A DNA stretch of 64,000 nucleotides from contig KL647305.1 in assembly GCA_000727475.1 (NCBI GenBank), positions 550,856-614,855 of the forward strand, written 5' to 3'. This document shows, in pieces, positions 46,101 to 58,492 of this stretch. Under the pieces are notes generated by a model, which did not search any database, had not been told where the DNA came from, and worked only from the letters and a program-made list of their open reading frames with translations. The position numbers and the translations under genes were made by a program. The stretch is from Sarcocystis neurona (lineage: Eukaryota > Apicomplexa > Conoidasida > Eucoccidiorida > Sarcocystidae). Numbering within the stretch: position 1 is the stretch's first letter; each line of letters begins with the position of its first letter.

Positions 46101-49100
46101 ATTCGAAAGGAGCAGCACATGACGGAGTCTGCGGTGGCGTAGGTACCAGGGAGCTGCATTCGTTGTCGGTCGATCTTAACGGTGCTGCAGGCAGTCGAGT
46201 CCGTTGCAGCTCAGGCACTCGCTGCGGCTGCTGGTGGCAATACATTCGATCCTGCGACACCTGCTGCTGCCCCTTCTCCAGTGCTGGCAGAGCCGCGTCA
46301 TGACTGGGCAAGTCTTTACTTTCTTTGTGATCTAATTGCTGAACACTTTGCTGATCTTCTTGCTGCTGCTGCTCGAAGTGCTGCTGCTGTTGTGGTTGCT
46401 GTGTTTGCGCGACCTGTTGCTGCTGTAGATGCTGTAGAGACGACTGGACACACTGCAGCGGCGGCGGCGGGAAGTGCCGTTGCAGTAGGTGCGGGTGGAT
46501 TATAGGCTCTGGAAGCGTGTCCACTGCTTGTCTCGCAGCAGCCGCAGCAGCAGAGAACAACGCGTGCTGCTGTTCTTCAGGCTTACACTTTCTGCGAGCC
46601 TTCCTGCTGCTGCTGCTGCTTTGCAGTTTTTTCTGGTCCCCCCCACGCTCCGGTGACTTCTTCCTTTTTAAGGATGCAGAAGCAGAGGAAACAGCAGCCG
46701 CAGCAGTTGCGGTAGCGGCAGCAACAACGGCGGTGGCAGCAGCAGCTGCAACAGCAGCAGTTGCAGCAGCAGCGGTGGCTCCCTCCTCTTCTGCTGTGGC
46801 GCAGAGAGACGAAGCTGCACTGCGGCCCTGCATGACTGTTTTTTTTTTAGAGCTCGCACGCTGCTGCTTTTGTCTCCCCTGTGGCTGCCGCGGTGACACG
46901 CACTGCTTAGCAATTATACTCAGGTGCTCCGTCTGCTGCTGGAGCAAATTCTGGCCCTCCGCAGCAGTCGAGATGCCCTGCGTCGCTCGCTGCTGGTCCT
47001 GCTGCACTCCAGGCTGCTGGTCCTGTTCTTGGTACGGCTGACTTTTCGAGTTTCTGCAGGAGGCGTCGCTTGTATCGCACCACGATAGAGTCCGGCTGTT
47101 GTAAGTGGCACACTGCTGCTGCAACTGGTGGCTATGGTTAGTCTTTACAGAAGAAAATATTCCGCCGTTGCTAGTACTATTTGGGGTCCTGGTCAAGTTC
47201 TGCTGTGGATGAGCAGCAGCGACTCCTGCAGTACATCTACCGCTCTGGCTATTGGAAAAGTTGTTGAAAAAAGTGGAATTCTGCAGTTGCACCGGCTGCA
47301 TTTGCAATGAAATTGAGGCTGCTGCAGTAGTGGCGACAAGAGGAGATGAATCTGCAGGAAATTTCGAGCCGACCGACAGAGTAGATTGGGTGTCTGCCGC
47401 TGCTGCCGTGTCTACCCGTGTTTCTCCTGCCGCCATTTCCACACGTGCTCCCCCTGCTGTTGCGCTTGTCTGTGATGTTATATTTTGGATTGTGATTGAC
47501 GGCAGCGCGCCTGGGAGTGGTGCTTGTGTTGCTATTGGCGCCGTTGCTGATGTTGCTTCGGGTGCGGCTGCTGCTGGTGATGCTGTGGTTGCAGATTGCT
47601 GCACGTCGCTGCAAATAAAGGCGACGTCGCTCTTCTTCTTGCGGCAACGAGAGCGTTGACGCGGCTGCTGCTTGCAGCAGACGGGTGTGGGTGCTGCGGA
47701 GTAGACACTAGCCACCGCAGAAACAGCGGCACAAACGGCTGTAGTCGCACCACCACCAGTGGCAGGCGCTGTTGTCGCTGGACTAGCCATCAGGGCAGGT
47801 GCTGAAGTAAAGCCGCTTGCAGACTCAAAGCCCGGAGGGCGGCCGGCAGCTGGCACACTACTCACTGGAGCAGGGACAAGTGATTTCGCAGCCACAGTAG
47901 CAGAACACAGTGCAGATCCTTGAGTGACGAACACCATCTGCTGACTTCGTTCATGTCCCTGCCACGACACCGGTGCGTCCAAGAGGTCAGAATTTTTGGC
48001 GGATGTTTGCAGCTGCTGCGTTATGTGCGGCAGTTGCTGCTCTTGCTGCGAAGGATACGGGCCATGCGGCCTAAAATACTGCTGGTCCTGGTTCTGCTGA
48101 TGTATGGAGGAAGAGGTGGCTCCGTGGGAATTTTCCGTGCCACGCTGCGGCGGCGAGTGATAGGGTTCGTGCGACTGTCCCTCTCCTGCTATGACGCCGC
48201 TCTCCTCCATAGTAGTAGTAATATCTAAAGAATCACTATCGCATGATATATTACCGCTGCTGATGCATCCCATTCCCTTCCCTTGACTGGCACTTTTGTG
48301 CAGCTCTGATTGCTGCAACGGTTGCTTCTGGATCGCCCACTCCTGCTGCTGCAAGCCCTCTCCAGGCTGAGACTGATGTTGCTGAGCCTGTGGTGTGTAC
48401 TGCTGTTGTTGCTGCTGCGACCGTTGCTGTTGCAGTAGGTCGAGCCGCGGCCCTAGGTGTCTATTGTTGGTCACATCGTATGCCTGTTCCGCAGACAGGA
48501 CGTGCTGTTGCGGTCCTTCGTAGCACTGCAGCCATTTCTGCTGCTCTTGATGCTGCTGTTTTGTCGGCTGAAGGTTGTCCCCCACCACCGACACAGCTGC
48601 TTCAGCATCTTCTTCCACATTTGTAGAAGCAGCAGAACGGTCGCGCTGCTGCATAAACGCCTCGTCAAATGTAGAGGAAGCAGCACCTGTGTTTTCAGCC
48701 TCAGCAGCGGCTGCAGCAGAATAGGCAGATGTGTGATCACCTGCAGCGTAGTTAGACGCCGGATCAACAGCGGCCTGGCTCGTTATCTGGGAAGCAGACA
48801 TCTCGCGAGTTCTTTCTTGATCAGTTGTGGATGCCGAAATAACAGAGGTTCTGTGCTGCTGTTGAAATTGCAGCGGAGCTTCTCGCTTCTCAAGGGCCTC
48901 TCCAGCTGCCTCTTCGCGAAGGTGATACGTCTGCGTCGAATAACCGCCTTCAGCGGCAACGTAACACAAATGTGTTGCTTCTCTTACGGATGACTGTTCT
49001 TCTCCCGCTGCAGGGGGACGCCTTTCTTCTTTGCTTACCGGAGTTGTATCCCCTCTTGTGGGTTGTGTTCCTGTCGCAGTGGCTGCTGTTGGTGCTGCGG

Positions 49101-52100
49101 TCGTAGGTGTCGCTGCTGTGGCTGTAGCTGACGGGACATCCGCGTCCATTCCTCTGCGATGTGGAAACGCCTCCTCTGCCCCAGCAAAGTAGCCTGTCCC
49201 TGTTGCTGCACCAGCCGCTGGTGCAGGCCTAAGCGGCTGCTGCTGCTCTGTCGTTGTGGCTGCTGAGACGGCAGCACCATACGCTTTTGTTGAATGAGCG
49301 TCCTGTGCTCTCCCTACACATACGTCTCCTCCGCCTCCCCCTCTGGCACGGCATCTTTCTGCCGTCGTCGTCGCTGTTTCCGCCCCTGGAACTGCTTCCG
49401 CTGCTTGGGCACCCGTCACAGCTGCAGCAGCTCGAGTCCCCACTGCTCTTGTGCTCTCCACCACGTCTGCCGCCTTGCCCTGCGTGATTGCTTCTGCACC
49501 CTCGCCGTGGTGGCCGCCTCCAGTAGCGAGTGACTGCTGCAGCAGCAGCTGCAACGACTGCTCTGCCGTTCTGCTCAATTCAGCGATTGCGTCTGCTGCT
49601 TCGTCTGTATCCAACGGCCAGCCGAGAATTCTGTTGCGCTCCTCCAGTGCTAGGCGACGCGCCTCAATGAAGCCGAAGCGACTGACCGGAAAGTGGCGCT
49701 GAATCTGCTTTCCCTGGTTGTTCTTCCAGTACGATATCCTAGAGCAGCACGCAAAATAGCACCAAGAAAAAGTCTCCTGTACATCCGTCTGTATTGATGT
49801 ATGCACGTGGGGGAACACATATATTTAGACTCAGCCAACTACGTATACTTACGCGCGCATAGGTACCTACAGACGCATACGCACACGTGGGATCTACGGA
49901 CACGGGGCAGTTCACATGGCTTCACACAAGAAGTTCGCTCAGTATCCCGTTTTTCTCTTCGGTGGAGACACCTGAAGAAACAAGTGCGCAATCGAAGACA
50001 CACATGGACACCGTACACTAATACACATGTGTACCATATCCATCAACGTACCGCAGCTGTGCCCGTCCACATCTGAACTTGTAGAGCAGAAAATTCGTCC
50101 ACAATATTCCGCTGTGTGCGCTGGCACTGTCCCTACGTCTGCATGCACGTGACTGCGGCACTCAGGCACAAAGGAGCATCCACTAAGCGTGCTGACGTCG
50201 CGAAGCGCGCTTCGCCCTATGGCGAGATCCAGCAGTTGATCTTTCCGTCAGAATAGACTCTAGGCACCAGCACCTCCATCGTACGTGTACACTTACGCAT
50301 ATACACGCATACTGCTATTCGTGTGTTTCTTCTTTTCCTGATGTCTCTTTTTTCCTCTCCTGTGCCTCTGTGTCTCCCACCTGATGGATGGAGATACGCG
50401 CATGAAAGCAAACATGTCTACATCGGTGTGTGGCAGCGAACTGTAAAAAAAGTCCTAAAACGCGCATAGTACCTCTTGCATCTTAGCCGCAGCTATTAAT
50501 TGAGGCAACTCTCCCGTACATTACGGCATCCGCAGCCGCGTTCCGCGTGTCTCACGCTATTCGTTGCCTATAGCAGTGGTGCGACGTACGTGTCAGTGCA
50601 TCTGCATATGCATACGTGTACACTACTTTCCCGTTTGTACGGACCGTACAGTTCCCAGCATCGCCCGTGTACACTCCCCTCCACACCATTACACACACGT
50701 ATACACACAACTGCTCGCGCAAGTTTGTATAATGCTGTAATGTCTTTTCTCACTGCAAGAAGATCCTTTGTTGCACAAATACGTAACGGCGGAGAAGGCG
50801 AGTGTAAGAGAATGAAAACAGAAGAGCAATCACGAAATGAAAAGTTGGGTGCAGTCTCCCTCTTGTCCGACTCAGAGAGGGGTTGGCCAAAACACAGGCG
50901 AAGAGGCTGTAGCAGATGGTGTGTAAGCCTTTTTCTTGCTTCCTGAGAGGAGTGCTAGAATCGCCCTGCGTGATCGAATATCTAGCTTCTGTCTGGCTCC
51001 GCACGGAGACGTATATACTCTCACGTGTATGCACCCGTGTGCATGGTTGCACGCGCACAGGTACTTCTGTATACAGGAAATCACTTGCGAGGGTGTTCTC
51101 TGCCTAGGTATACATACGTACGCACGTGCAAGTCTTATTACTAGGCGGTGAATTCGTACGGGTTCGCGTGCGATACACATTCTAGACGTAGTGTCCGTTG
51201 GCAGTCTATGACCCAATTAGACTTACGCATGCAGCTCTTCACAGTTCACCACATGACGAGTAGGAGGACACGTGCATACGTGCGAGTGCGTGCTGCGCAA
51301 GAGAATATATAGAGGGAGGGTACAAGAGCAGAGACAGCAGTTGTATTACCAGCGTATCTGATTGTGGTCGAAAGTAAGGCCTTGAACGCGTGGAGTTTGC
51401 CTTGCTAAATTGCGGAAAAGCTTCCGTTGCTGAATGGGTAGACCGCGAACAGCTCTCAGGGGATGTGTGTTGGTGTTGGCCGCAGCTGCGCTTTCGGTGC
51501 CAAGATGCTGCTGCTGCCGGTACTGAGGGCATCGTCTGCTACTGCCCTTCTGCTGGGGCGTTGCTCCTCTTTTTTGGCTGCCCTTTGTGGTGCTGGTGCT
51601 GCTGCAGGTCCCTTCGCCCGAGCCCCAGTTATCTGTTTGGCTGCTGCAGCATACAGGAATGCAGCAAGCGGCATTCGCGTGATTTACATCGCCGCTACGC
51701 CGAAAGTCCATATAGTCAGGAGCTCTGCCTGCAGCAGCCGGAAAGAAGCATGCTGGAGAAACAGCACGTCCTGAAGTACGGGAGACATTTGGTGGTGCAC
51801 CGCGGCCCAGGGGAGGCTCCACATCTGCTGCTATTGAGGTCGCATAACCCGGAAATGGAGCATTGAAAGAGGGTGAAGCAGCAGCAGCACCAAGAACAAC
51901 GCCGCCAACGGCGGCAGAATTCGTACCAGCGGCAGCAACCACGCCTTCTGTCTGCGCCGCGGCAGCTGCAGTCGGAATAGCAGCGGAGCGGCTACCACAA
52001 GACAGGAGCGTAGGAGGCGCTGAAGGCTGCGTGGCACCAGCAGCAAGACGCGTGGCAGGGCGAGAAGACGACAGAGAGTCTCCGGAGACATATGAAAAGG

Positions 52101-55100
52101 TAGTGTTACGAATGGAGACAGCAGGGGCAACGGTGGAAGGACGGTTGACGCAACTCGGCGACGCTGTGGAAGAGGGAGTGTAACCAGCAGGTCCTGAAGA
52201 AAGAGCAGAAGGGACTAGATATTTTGGCGAGGAAGGGAGGGACAGCTGTCCATGGGTGGATTCGACACGTGAGTGTTCCTGAAAAAAAGTTGTAGGTACA
52301 GGAGAGAGGTTGTCCGGATTCAGCTGCTGGTGCTGTTGGTCGCGCTGATACTGTTGCTGCGTATCAAAGTGCTCCTGTTGATTCGGGGGGTCTGGTCGCA
52401 CTGCCTGGTGTCCAGCACACTGCTGGTGCTGCTGTTGTTGCTGCTGCCGCTTCGCCACAGGTGCAACATCGGACATACTGCAGTTTGAACTCGGTAAGTC
52501 GACGACTCCTGACTGCCCCGCCACGAGCTGATGCTGCTGCTGCTGCTGTTGCAGTGGCTGCTCTTGTTCCTCCAACTGTTCACGTTGAAGTTGAAATTGC
52601 AGCAGCTGTTGTTGTTGGATCTGCGAGAAACGCTGCTGCTGGGACGGCTGCTGCGACTGCACATAGGGGGAGCTGGTCCGTATTTCGGTACGAGGCGGGG
52701 GCTGGGGGACGCTGCTGCTGCTAGGATTACTGCTGTCGCTTCTGCTGCTGTTGCCTTCAAGGGACGATGTGCTGGCAGCATTGTAAGTTGCTGACGTAAC
52801 TGACGCTACGGGTTGCTGGGGTGGTGTCATTGTACCAGTCGCAAGGGGAAGAGAAGAAACCTGCCGAGGGCTACAACTATACGGGACACCCGTAGTATGT
52901 GTGTTACTAGCCTGTTGCGCTTGAGGCACATAGTGCGAACCGTTAAGCTGCTGAGACTGAAGGTAGTGCTGCTGCGGGTCAAGCTGCTGCTGTTGCAGAG
53001 GATGCTGTTTTTGGAGTTGGTGCCCCAATTGACGCTGGTGCAGGCTTTGCGGATGTAGATCATGTGGTTCGTACAGCACTCGCTGGCTACCTTGCGATTG
53101 CTGCTGCGGCTCTTGTACGTGCTGCCGCTGCAGCTCCTGCCGTGCCTGCAGATTATCCTGCTGCACGTATTGAGGCTGGTGTACATGCTGGAGAAGCTGG
53201 ACAGTGACAGGTGGTGGGGACTTCTGGTGCAGCTGCTGTTGTTGCTGCAAAGGCTGGTGTGCTTGGTGAAGTCGCTGTCGCGGCTGTAGCGGTAGCTGCT
53301 GCTGTCGGTATTGATACTGCTGCTGCTGCTGCACCTGTAGCAGCCGCTGTGGTTGTGCTGGGTCGTGCAGGTTCTGCTGCCTCGGTGACTGCACACGCTG
53401 CTGCTCCGTTTGTTGCAGAAGGGGCTGCAGCTGTTGCTGAGACAGCAAAGACTGCGTTGCCGCAGCAGCAGAGCTGGCAGGCGACCCAATAAACGTGGAT
53501 TGACCAGCAAGAAACGAAACAGATGTCTGCTGCCACTGCTGCTGCTCTTCAAAAGAGGTGTTGGTGGGGACTCCGCTGCTGAAGCTGCGGGAGGGAGCAC
53601 TTTGATATAAGGTTGCTTCATCGAATGAAATACAGTCAGCTGCCTCTCTTGTAGGCGCACAACCGGTCATACGAGAAGCAGCTGCCCCATCGGGTGCACC
53701 ACCACTAGCAAACGCAGGGGCACCAACAACAGTTATAGTAGATGCAACAACAGTTGTCGTTTCCGCTCTAGCGGGCGTTACTGGTGTGCATGCTCTTGAA
53801 GAAGGAGTTGGAGTAGAAAGCATGCACTGTGCTGCAGGTGCGGCGTTGCAGTCGCGTACAGAAGAAGCCGCAGTGGCAGCAGGAACTGCAGCACGCGCAG
53901 GCTTTGAAAGGATCTGCGCGTCAAAAGCAGAAAAGCACCGAGGTGACGGCTGCAACGAAAACCAGCCATCCGGAGCTGTAAGCGCAGCAGCAGTGCCGGC
54001 AGCAGTAAGCGGGGCACAGGCGGCAGGATTGGAAGCAGCAGTCGAAGCATCGTAATTGTTTACGGGTGTTCTGCTGTAAGTGGTGTCGCACGGCTGTTGA
54101 GCATGAGTCGATGGACTGCCTGACGCACTGTAGCTCTGCGCTGAGCCACACGAAGCAGAAAGAGAAGAAGCTGTTGTCTGGCTGGCATACAGACAGGCTG
54201 TACTGCTGGTGCTCTGTCGTTGAGGCGTGCATCTGCTTTCAAGCATTGCTTTGTCGCTCGAGTCGCCACGTTCCGGTACAACCACCGCCACTGTAGAGGT
54301 TGCCAAATCAACAGTTCCTTCTGAAGCCCGCTGCAAATATGGCCCTTGCTGCTCTGTCTGCTTCGTGTTTCGCTGCTCCAGCGGCTGGACCTGCGACGCT
54401 TGCTGCTCTTTTTGCAGGGAATTATACTGCTGCAGGTGCACGGAGGGGAACAGCTCAAAGTGCTGCTGCTGCTGAAGCTGTGGGACTCGCCCGCGCTCCG
54501 GGGTCAGCTGAGGTTGCAGCTTTTGCGGCTCTGACTGCGTCAAAAAGAGCTGCTGCTCTGACGCGTGAGCTCCTCTCTCGTACGGCTGACAGAGCTGATC
54601 GGGGAGACGCTGATCTTGATGCTGCCAGACCTCCTGGCAGTGCCGCAGCTGCGGCTGCTGTGGTGCGTTGCGAAATTCCGCTGCCGAAGGTACACTTGCA
54701 GGACCGAATTTCGCTGCACCAGCGGCAGGACCGTAGTCAGTTGCAGCAGCACCTGTGTACGCATTGGCAGCCGCTGCCTTATAGTCGGCAGCAAGTGCTG
54801 GACTGTACTTAGGTGCGGAGGCCGAAGTGTAGGCAGAGGCCGTGTGATACTCCGATAGAGGTGCAGCGCCATAGTCGGCAGGAGGTGCTGCTGCCTCAAA
54901 GTTAGCTCTGACGTCGAAGTCGGCTGCCGTGTAGTAGTCTAGTGTGTAGCCCGAGGGCCACAAGGAGCCGCCTGAAGAAGTGGAAGGGCGGGTGGGACAC
55001 GGTACGCGTGTAGAAATCTGTGGGCAATCCGACGAACTGACAGCTGAGTAGGGTGCACGACTAGCACTGGAGCTTGAGTTACTCGGAAACGCCGCCGCTG

Positions 55101-55449
55101 ATGAGACGCCGACAGCAGTCGGTTGCAGCGGAGATGCTGCAGAAGCAGTGGCAGCAGCGGCGCAGCGCTGCAGGGGTACATTGACGGCACCAGAAGCAGC
55201 TCGCTGCAGCGAGGCAGAAGTGTCGGAAGTGGCAACAATAGAGTTGCTTTGGTGGTTAGACTTCAACTGAAAAGATAAAGCGGTGGGAGTCGCGACAGCT
55301 GCAGCTGGAAACGAAAGGGCAGAGCTGCTGTCGCTGCTGCTGGAGAAAGAATCTCTCAGCGCAACAGAAGACAGAACAGGTACAGTATCAGCTGCTCGCG
55401 GAGAAGGCAGGCATGACAGGCCACCACTATCCTGCTGACCAGAAAGCAT
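39720..55449 (-). CDS. ApiAP2-family transcription factor, three giant exons
   Basis: A predicted nuclear DNA-binding regulator. Exons 55449-51350, 49738-44176 and 43127-39720 join with matching phases (2, then 0) to give 4356 residues. The only AP2 domain covers about residues 1350-1405 and is split by intron 1. TPRVQGLTFDHNQIRW is in exon 1; ISYWKNNQGKQIQRHF and then FGFIEARRLALEERN are in exon 2, with the Trp codon shared across the junction. That is the usual layout of the family: strand residues, YW, F..RFGF, EARRLA. The rest is low complexity: Tyr/Ala-rich, Gln-rich and Ser-rich tracts, plus a basic cluster (KRKKSPERGGDQKK and RKARRKCK, near 46600-46670) that could be a nuclear signal. 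ATG at 55449 is the first in the frame, 57 bases after a stop. Exon 3 could be a separate gene or the protein could continue; the AP2 call itself is firm. Confidence 0.88.
43128..44175 (-). other. Intron 2 of the ApiAP2 gene, with (TA)n repeats
   Basis: GTAAGA donor at 44175, CACAG acceptor ending at 43128. Contains (TA)n at about 43242-43260 and repeated ATATATAC units at 43592-43645. Confidence 0.6.
44176..49738 (-). CDS. ApiAP2 exon 2
   Basis: Opens with the C-terminal half of the AP2 domain, then 1800 codons of Gln-, Ala-, Thr- and Ser-rich sequence with the basic cluster near 46600-46670. A GTAAGA donor after codon TCG at 44176 (phase 0) is a better end than the TGA seven codons later at 44155. 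Confidence 0.85.
49739..51349 (-). other. Intron 1 of the ApiAP2 gene
   Basis: GTAATA donor at 51349 and TGCTCTAG acceptor ending at 49739, 1611 bases. It interrupts the AP2 domain coding sequence and is nearly free of CAG/CTG repeats, unlike the COG5 introns. Confidence 0.8.
50200..50215. repeat. Perfect 16-bp palindrome
   Basis: GCGAAGCGCGCTTCGC reads the same on both strands, within ApiAP2 intron 1. Confidence 0.9.
51350..55449 (-). CDS. ApiAP2 exon 1
   Basis: 1366 codons plus two bases. It starts MLSGQQDSGG. A degenerate Tyr/Ala repeat (about 54700-54950) has Tyr or Phe every 8-10 residues, as in PPADYG, LSEYHTA, APKYSPA and AADYKAA. Long Gln-rich blocks and a basic end (RKLFRNLARQTPRV) lead into the first AP2 strand. 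The donor TG/GTAATA falls in the Trp codon; reading through meets TAA at 51346. Confidence 0.85.
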
Positions 55450-55500
55450 CTTGCCAATTCTGCTGATACGTTCGCCCACGCTGCTGCCCCTGCGCGCTGC

Positions 55501-55803
55501 TCACCAGCTGCTGGTGCATTCATTACCCGTGTTGAAGCTGCTGCTCATGCTACTGCAGGTGCTGATTTTGCCGCTCCTCGGATCGCAGCTTCTCCAGCAG
55601 ATGCAGCCTCCAAGCTGCTGCTGCTGCTGCTGCAGTGCCGCTACGACTGCTGTAGCTGTGCTGCCGTTGCTGCTTCCCCCACCGCTGCAGCTCTGGGAGT
55701 CTCTCTGCTGCAAGCAGGAATTTAGGAAGAGGAACGCGCGCGTGGCGTGCGCGCTCACTAAAGTATCAGACCAGCGGTGAAGGGCAGCACATACTTCATG
55801 CAT
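55501..55803 (-). CDS. Candidate 5' exon upstream of ApiAP2 exon 1
   Basis: A true ATG at 55803 opens 100 codons with a six-Gln run, starting MHEVCAALHRWSD. The stop lies in CTG/GTGAGC, a donor-like sequence. Only about 55 bases separate this donor from the ATG of exon 1, and the acceptors in that gap either make a stop or an intron near 42 bases, so it is unclear whether it is an exon, an upstream ORF or chance. Confidence 0.3.
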   Translation of the reverse strand: MHEVCAALHRWSDTLVSAHATRAFLFLNSCLQQRDSQSCSGGGSSNGSTATAVVAALQQQQQQLGGCICWRSCDPRSGKISTCSSMSSSFNTGNECTSSW

Positions 55804-57619
55804 TTATATGCGCTCGAGGTGTGGCTAAACCCAAAATGTAGGAACGGAAAAGTGCAACGACGTATGCGTATCCATCAGTGAGGCGCGACACAAAATTACT
55901 CCTTGTGACCCATTTTAAGAAAACCTGTGCAAGGCATGTTTGCAGTAGGGATCCTGGTTAGTGCGACGAATGGGGGAAAAAATAACAGAAACTCGCGTGT
56001 TATCGCCATCGACCATTCAAGAAAATAATAAGCAGGCTCCAAAATAGTGAAGGAAAAGTCGTGAGGCCTCATATATCTACCGAATAAATTTCATTAGCCC
56101 CTACTCCACGCATATGTAGGTAAGAATGCACGTATACACAGGTACGGACGCATAGGGGTACGTACGCAGAAAAGCTGTTACAACGCATGGATGCACACTG
56201 TTGGACTAACACGCGTGCTGCGTCGCCCACTTTCTACAAACCACAGGCAACTACAACGTTACCAAGGTTCAAGGTTGATGGTGTATATTCATGTAAATCT
56301 ACGTTGATCCGGAAATACGAGAGGATCACACAGATGCGGAGGTTGTGCAGATGTAACAGCAAGTGCTCTGCGCCTGGATGGTTTGTCGAGGCGGTCAGGG
56401 ACTGTACAAAGGGGAAGCGGCTTTGTGCTATGCCGCCGTCTCCCTCCCCGTAGTACCGCAGCATATACATTCACACAGAGGGTGAGAGATAATTATAAGG
56501 AAGGATACACGCGCAAGCGCGTGTAGCATATACTTGCACAGATGTGTATATATATATATGGATGCCTGGGAACAGATATACGTTCACCCACTTTCATAAA
56601 GGAGGATACGTACGTTCACAGGGACGCCCTGACGCACGATGCACAGTCCCGCGTAAGCATCTACATACGCAGAAGCAGACGCAACTGTTTCAGCAACAAG
56701 GCACTGTTCATCTTCCTGGCACCTCACACACAATGTGCTACGAATAAGCGCAAATCAGTACGCACGGACATACATCCGTTACAGTGTGTGCCGGCTATAC
56801 ACGGTTACAAAGCAAAGTCTACATAAATACACTGAGGGACGTGCACAACATCGCAGGAGATAACGAAGAGTGTCTTCCCTGTGTTAACGTATTTATTCAA
56901 AGACGTTCATATGTAGACATACACACGCACGTGAACACATGTGTTTGGCGGTACGCTCACATCGAGGTAGCAGTGTACAGATCCGCGGGCAACAGTGTAC
57001 ATGAACCCAGCGTATATTGTTACAGAGAATGTATCCGGCAAATTACGTGTTAAAAGGGTTTACACGAATAAATGCAGGGCACTCGTGAAAATATTTAGCG
57101 CAGATGGCAGCGAACGCCAAGACAGCTGGTAAATGTGCGCGCGAGCAGCAGCGCACGTACAAGACACACGGAAATATAATTTTCTCCAGAGATCCACAGC
57201 TGAACAGACTAGAGTCCGCGATGGTGGTGAAATAATTTACGCCTCGGTTAGTATGTTGGCGCGCACTGGGATGGCGCAGCCAAGACTCTCCTGCTCTTTC
57301 TGGCGTAGGGAGAGCAGCAGCGCGGACGAGACCCCAGCAGCCGCTGCAGCAGCAGTGCAGCAAGTCGTGGGGCTGCGTGGACGTGTACGGAGCAACTGCT
57401 TCTCTGGGAGTGGATCTTCAGCAACGGCTGGCGAGATCTAAAGCAAGCCAGCGTCCAAAACGATTCCAACCGAAGGAAATCTTCAGGTGCTGCGCTGCTG
57501 CCGCCGCGGCTGCGCTGCTGCCGCCGCGGCTGCGCTGCTGCTGCAGCTGCTGCGCTGCTGCTGCTGCTGCTGCGAAGCTACCACAGTGCTGGTGATGGGT
57601 GTTCATTGCTGTTTCAGAT
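55804..57619. other. Repeat-poor spacer between divergent genes
   Basis: Triplet repeats stop abruptly near 55700. ORFs at 56187-56453 (+, 88 codons with ATG, Cys-rich) and 57133-57441 (+, 102 codons with ATG) are unassigned; the second could be a first exon for the gene at 57620. Confidence 0.5.
57491..57570. repeat. 20-bp tandem repeat, four copies
   Basis: TGCGCTGCTGCCGCCGCGGC occurs twice exactly (57491-57530), followed by two diverged copies. The 20-base period shifts frame each copy, so it is probably not coding; it precedes the acceptor at 57617. Confidence 0.85.
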
Positions 57620-58492
57620 ATGTCCTGGCGGCCGTACCTACACTCTGAAAGTGGCACTGGACACTGTGAAACTCCAGACACACACTACGCAAGAGGAATA
57701 AGCAGCAGCTGCTGCTGGTGTGGCGCTGCGCAGCTCCTCCTCCTTCTGTTGTTGCTGGTAGGCAAGGGAAGAACTACCCCGGAAGATCGGTTCCGGGCGA
57801 CCAGCAAGCAGTGGAAGCCTGAGGGAGAAACTGTTTCTTTTGGAGATCTACGGATGTGCGGCGCCTCCCCCGAGGACAAGGAGCACGAAGAACACGACGA
57901 GACATTCACACAAAAGAGCATCTTGCAAGACGAGGAATTCAAAGTAAAGGAGAGAAAGAATCCCCCTCAGGAGCACCCAAGGAGGAAAACTGGCGCAGCA
58001 GAGAGCTGGGCAGTTTTCATCAAGAAGGTTCTGGGATTGCATCTGCCCATCTTCGTAGGGAGAGAAAAGAAAAAATCTTCCGTCTCTGCCTTTCTCCAGT
58101 TGGGAGCCGTACCTTCCGAGCAACAACAGGCGCAGTGTCTTCTGTGCCCTGTCAGGACAAGAAGACACAAGGCTACTCCTACAAACCGGACCCGCGCACG
58201 GGCAGCTGTGCAGCGGCGGTACCTGGGGCCGAGCAGCAGTAGCACCGGAGGGACCCGCACCGGCAGCAACAACTATCAGGAGGACAGCATCTGCAGCAGA
58301 ACCATCCAAGCGACTGCTGATTATTTCACTGCTGCAGAACTAGCCTCAGGACCTACCCTGAACAAAGTACAGTTGGCCTGCCGCTGCTGCTGCTATCACT
58401 CTGCCGTCGCTGCAGGTGGTACCGCTGCTGTGCCCGTCGACCCTGCAACGGATCAGAGAGGCTCTTCAGCACCCCACAGGGTAAAGACGTAA
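57620..58492 (+). CDS. Hypothetical protein exon with a hydrophobic segment
   Basis: An acceptor GCTGTTTCAG ends at 57617, and an ATG at 57620 opens 290 codons beginning MSWRPYLHSESG. A hydrophobic run AAQLLLLLLLLVGK lies near residues 37-50, after it an acidic/basic region (EDKEHEEHDETF, KVKERKNPPQEHPRRKT) and a second hydrophobic patch around LGLHLPIFVG. Close to its end CACAGG/GTAAAG looks like a donor at 58480, so it may continue by splicing. No family recognised; it could be a signal-anchored protein. Confidence 0.4.
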   Translation: MSWRPYLHSESGTGHCETPDTHYARGISSSCCWCGAAQLLLLLLLLVGKGRTTPEDRFRATSKQWKPEGETVSFGDLRMCGASPEDKEHEEHDETFTQKSILQDEEFKVKERKNPPQEHPRRKTGAAESWAVFIKKVLGLHLPIFVGREKKKSSVSAFLQLGAVPSEQQQAQCLLCPVRTRRHKATPTNRTRARAAVQRRYLGPSSSSTGGTRTGSNNYQEDSICSRTIQATADYFTAAELASGPTLNKVQLACRCCCYHSAVAAGGTAAVPVDPATDQRGSSAPHRVKT

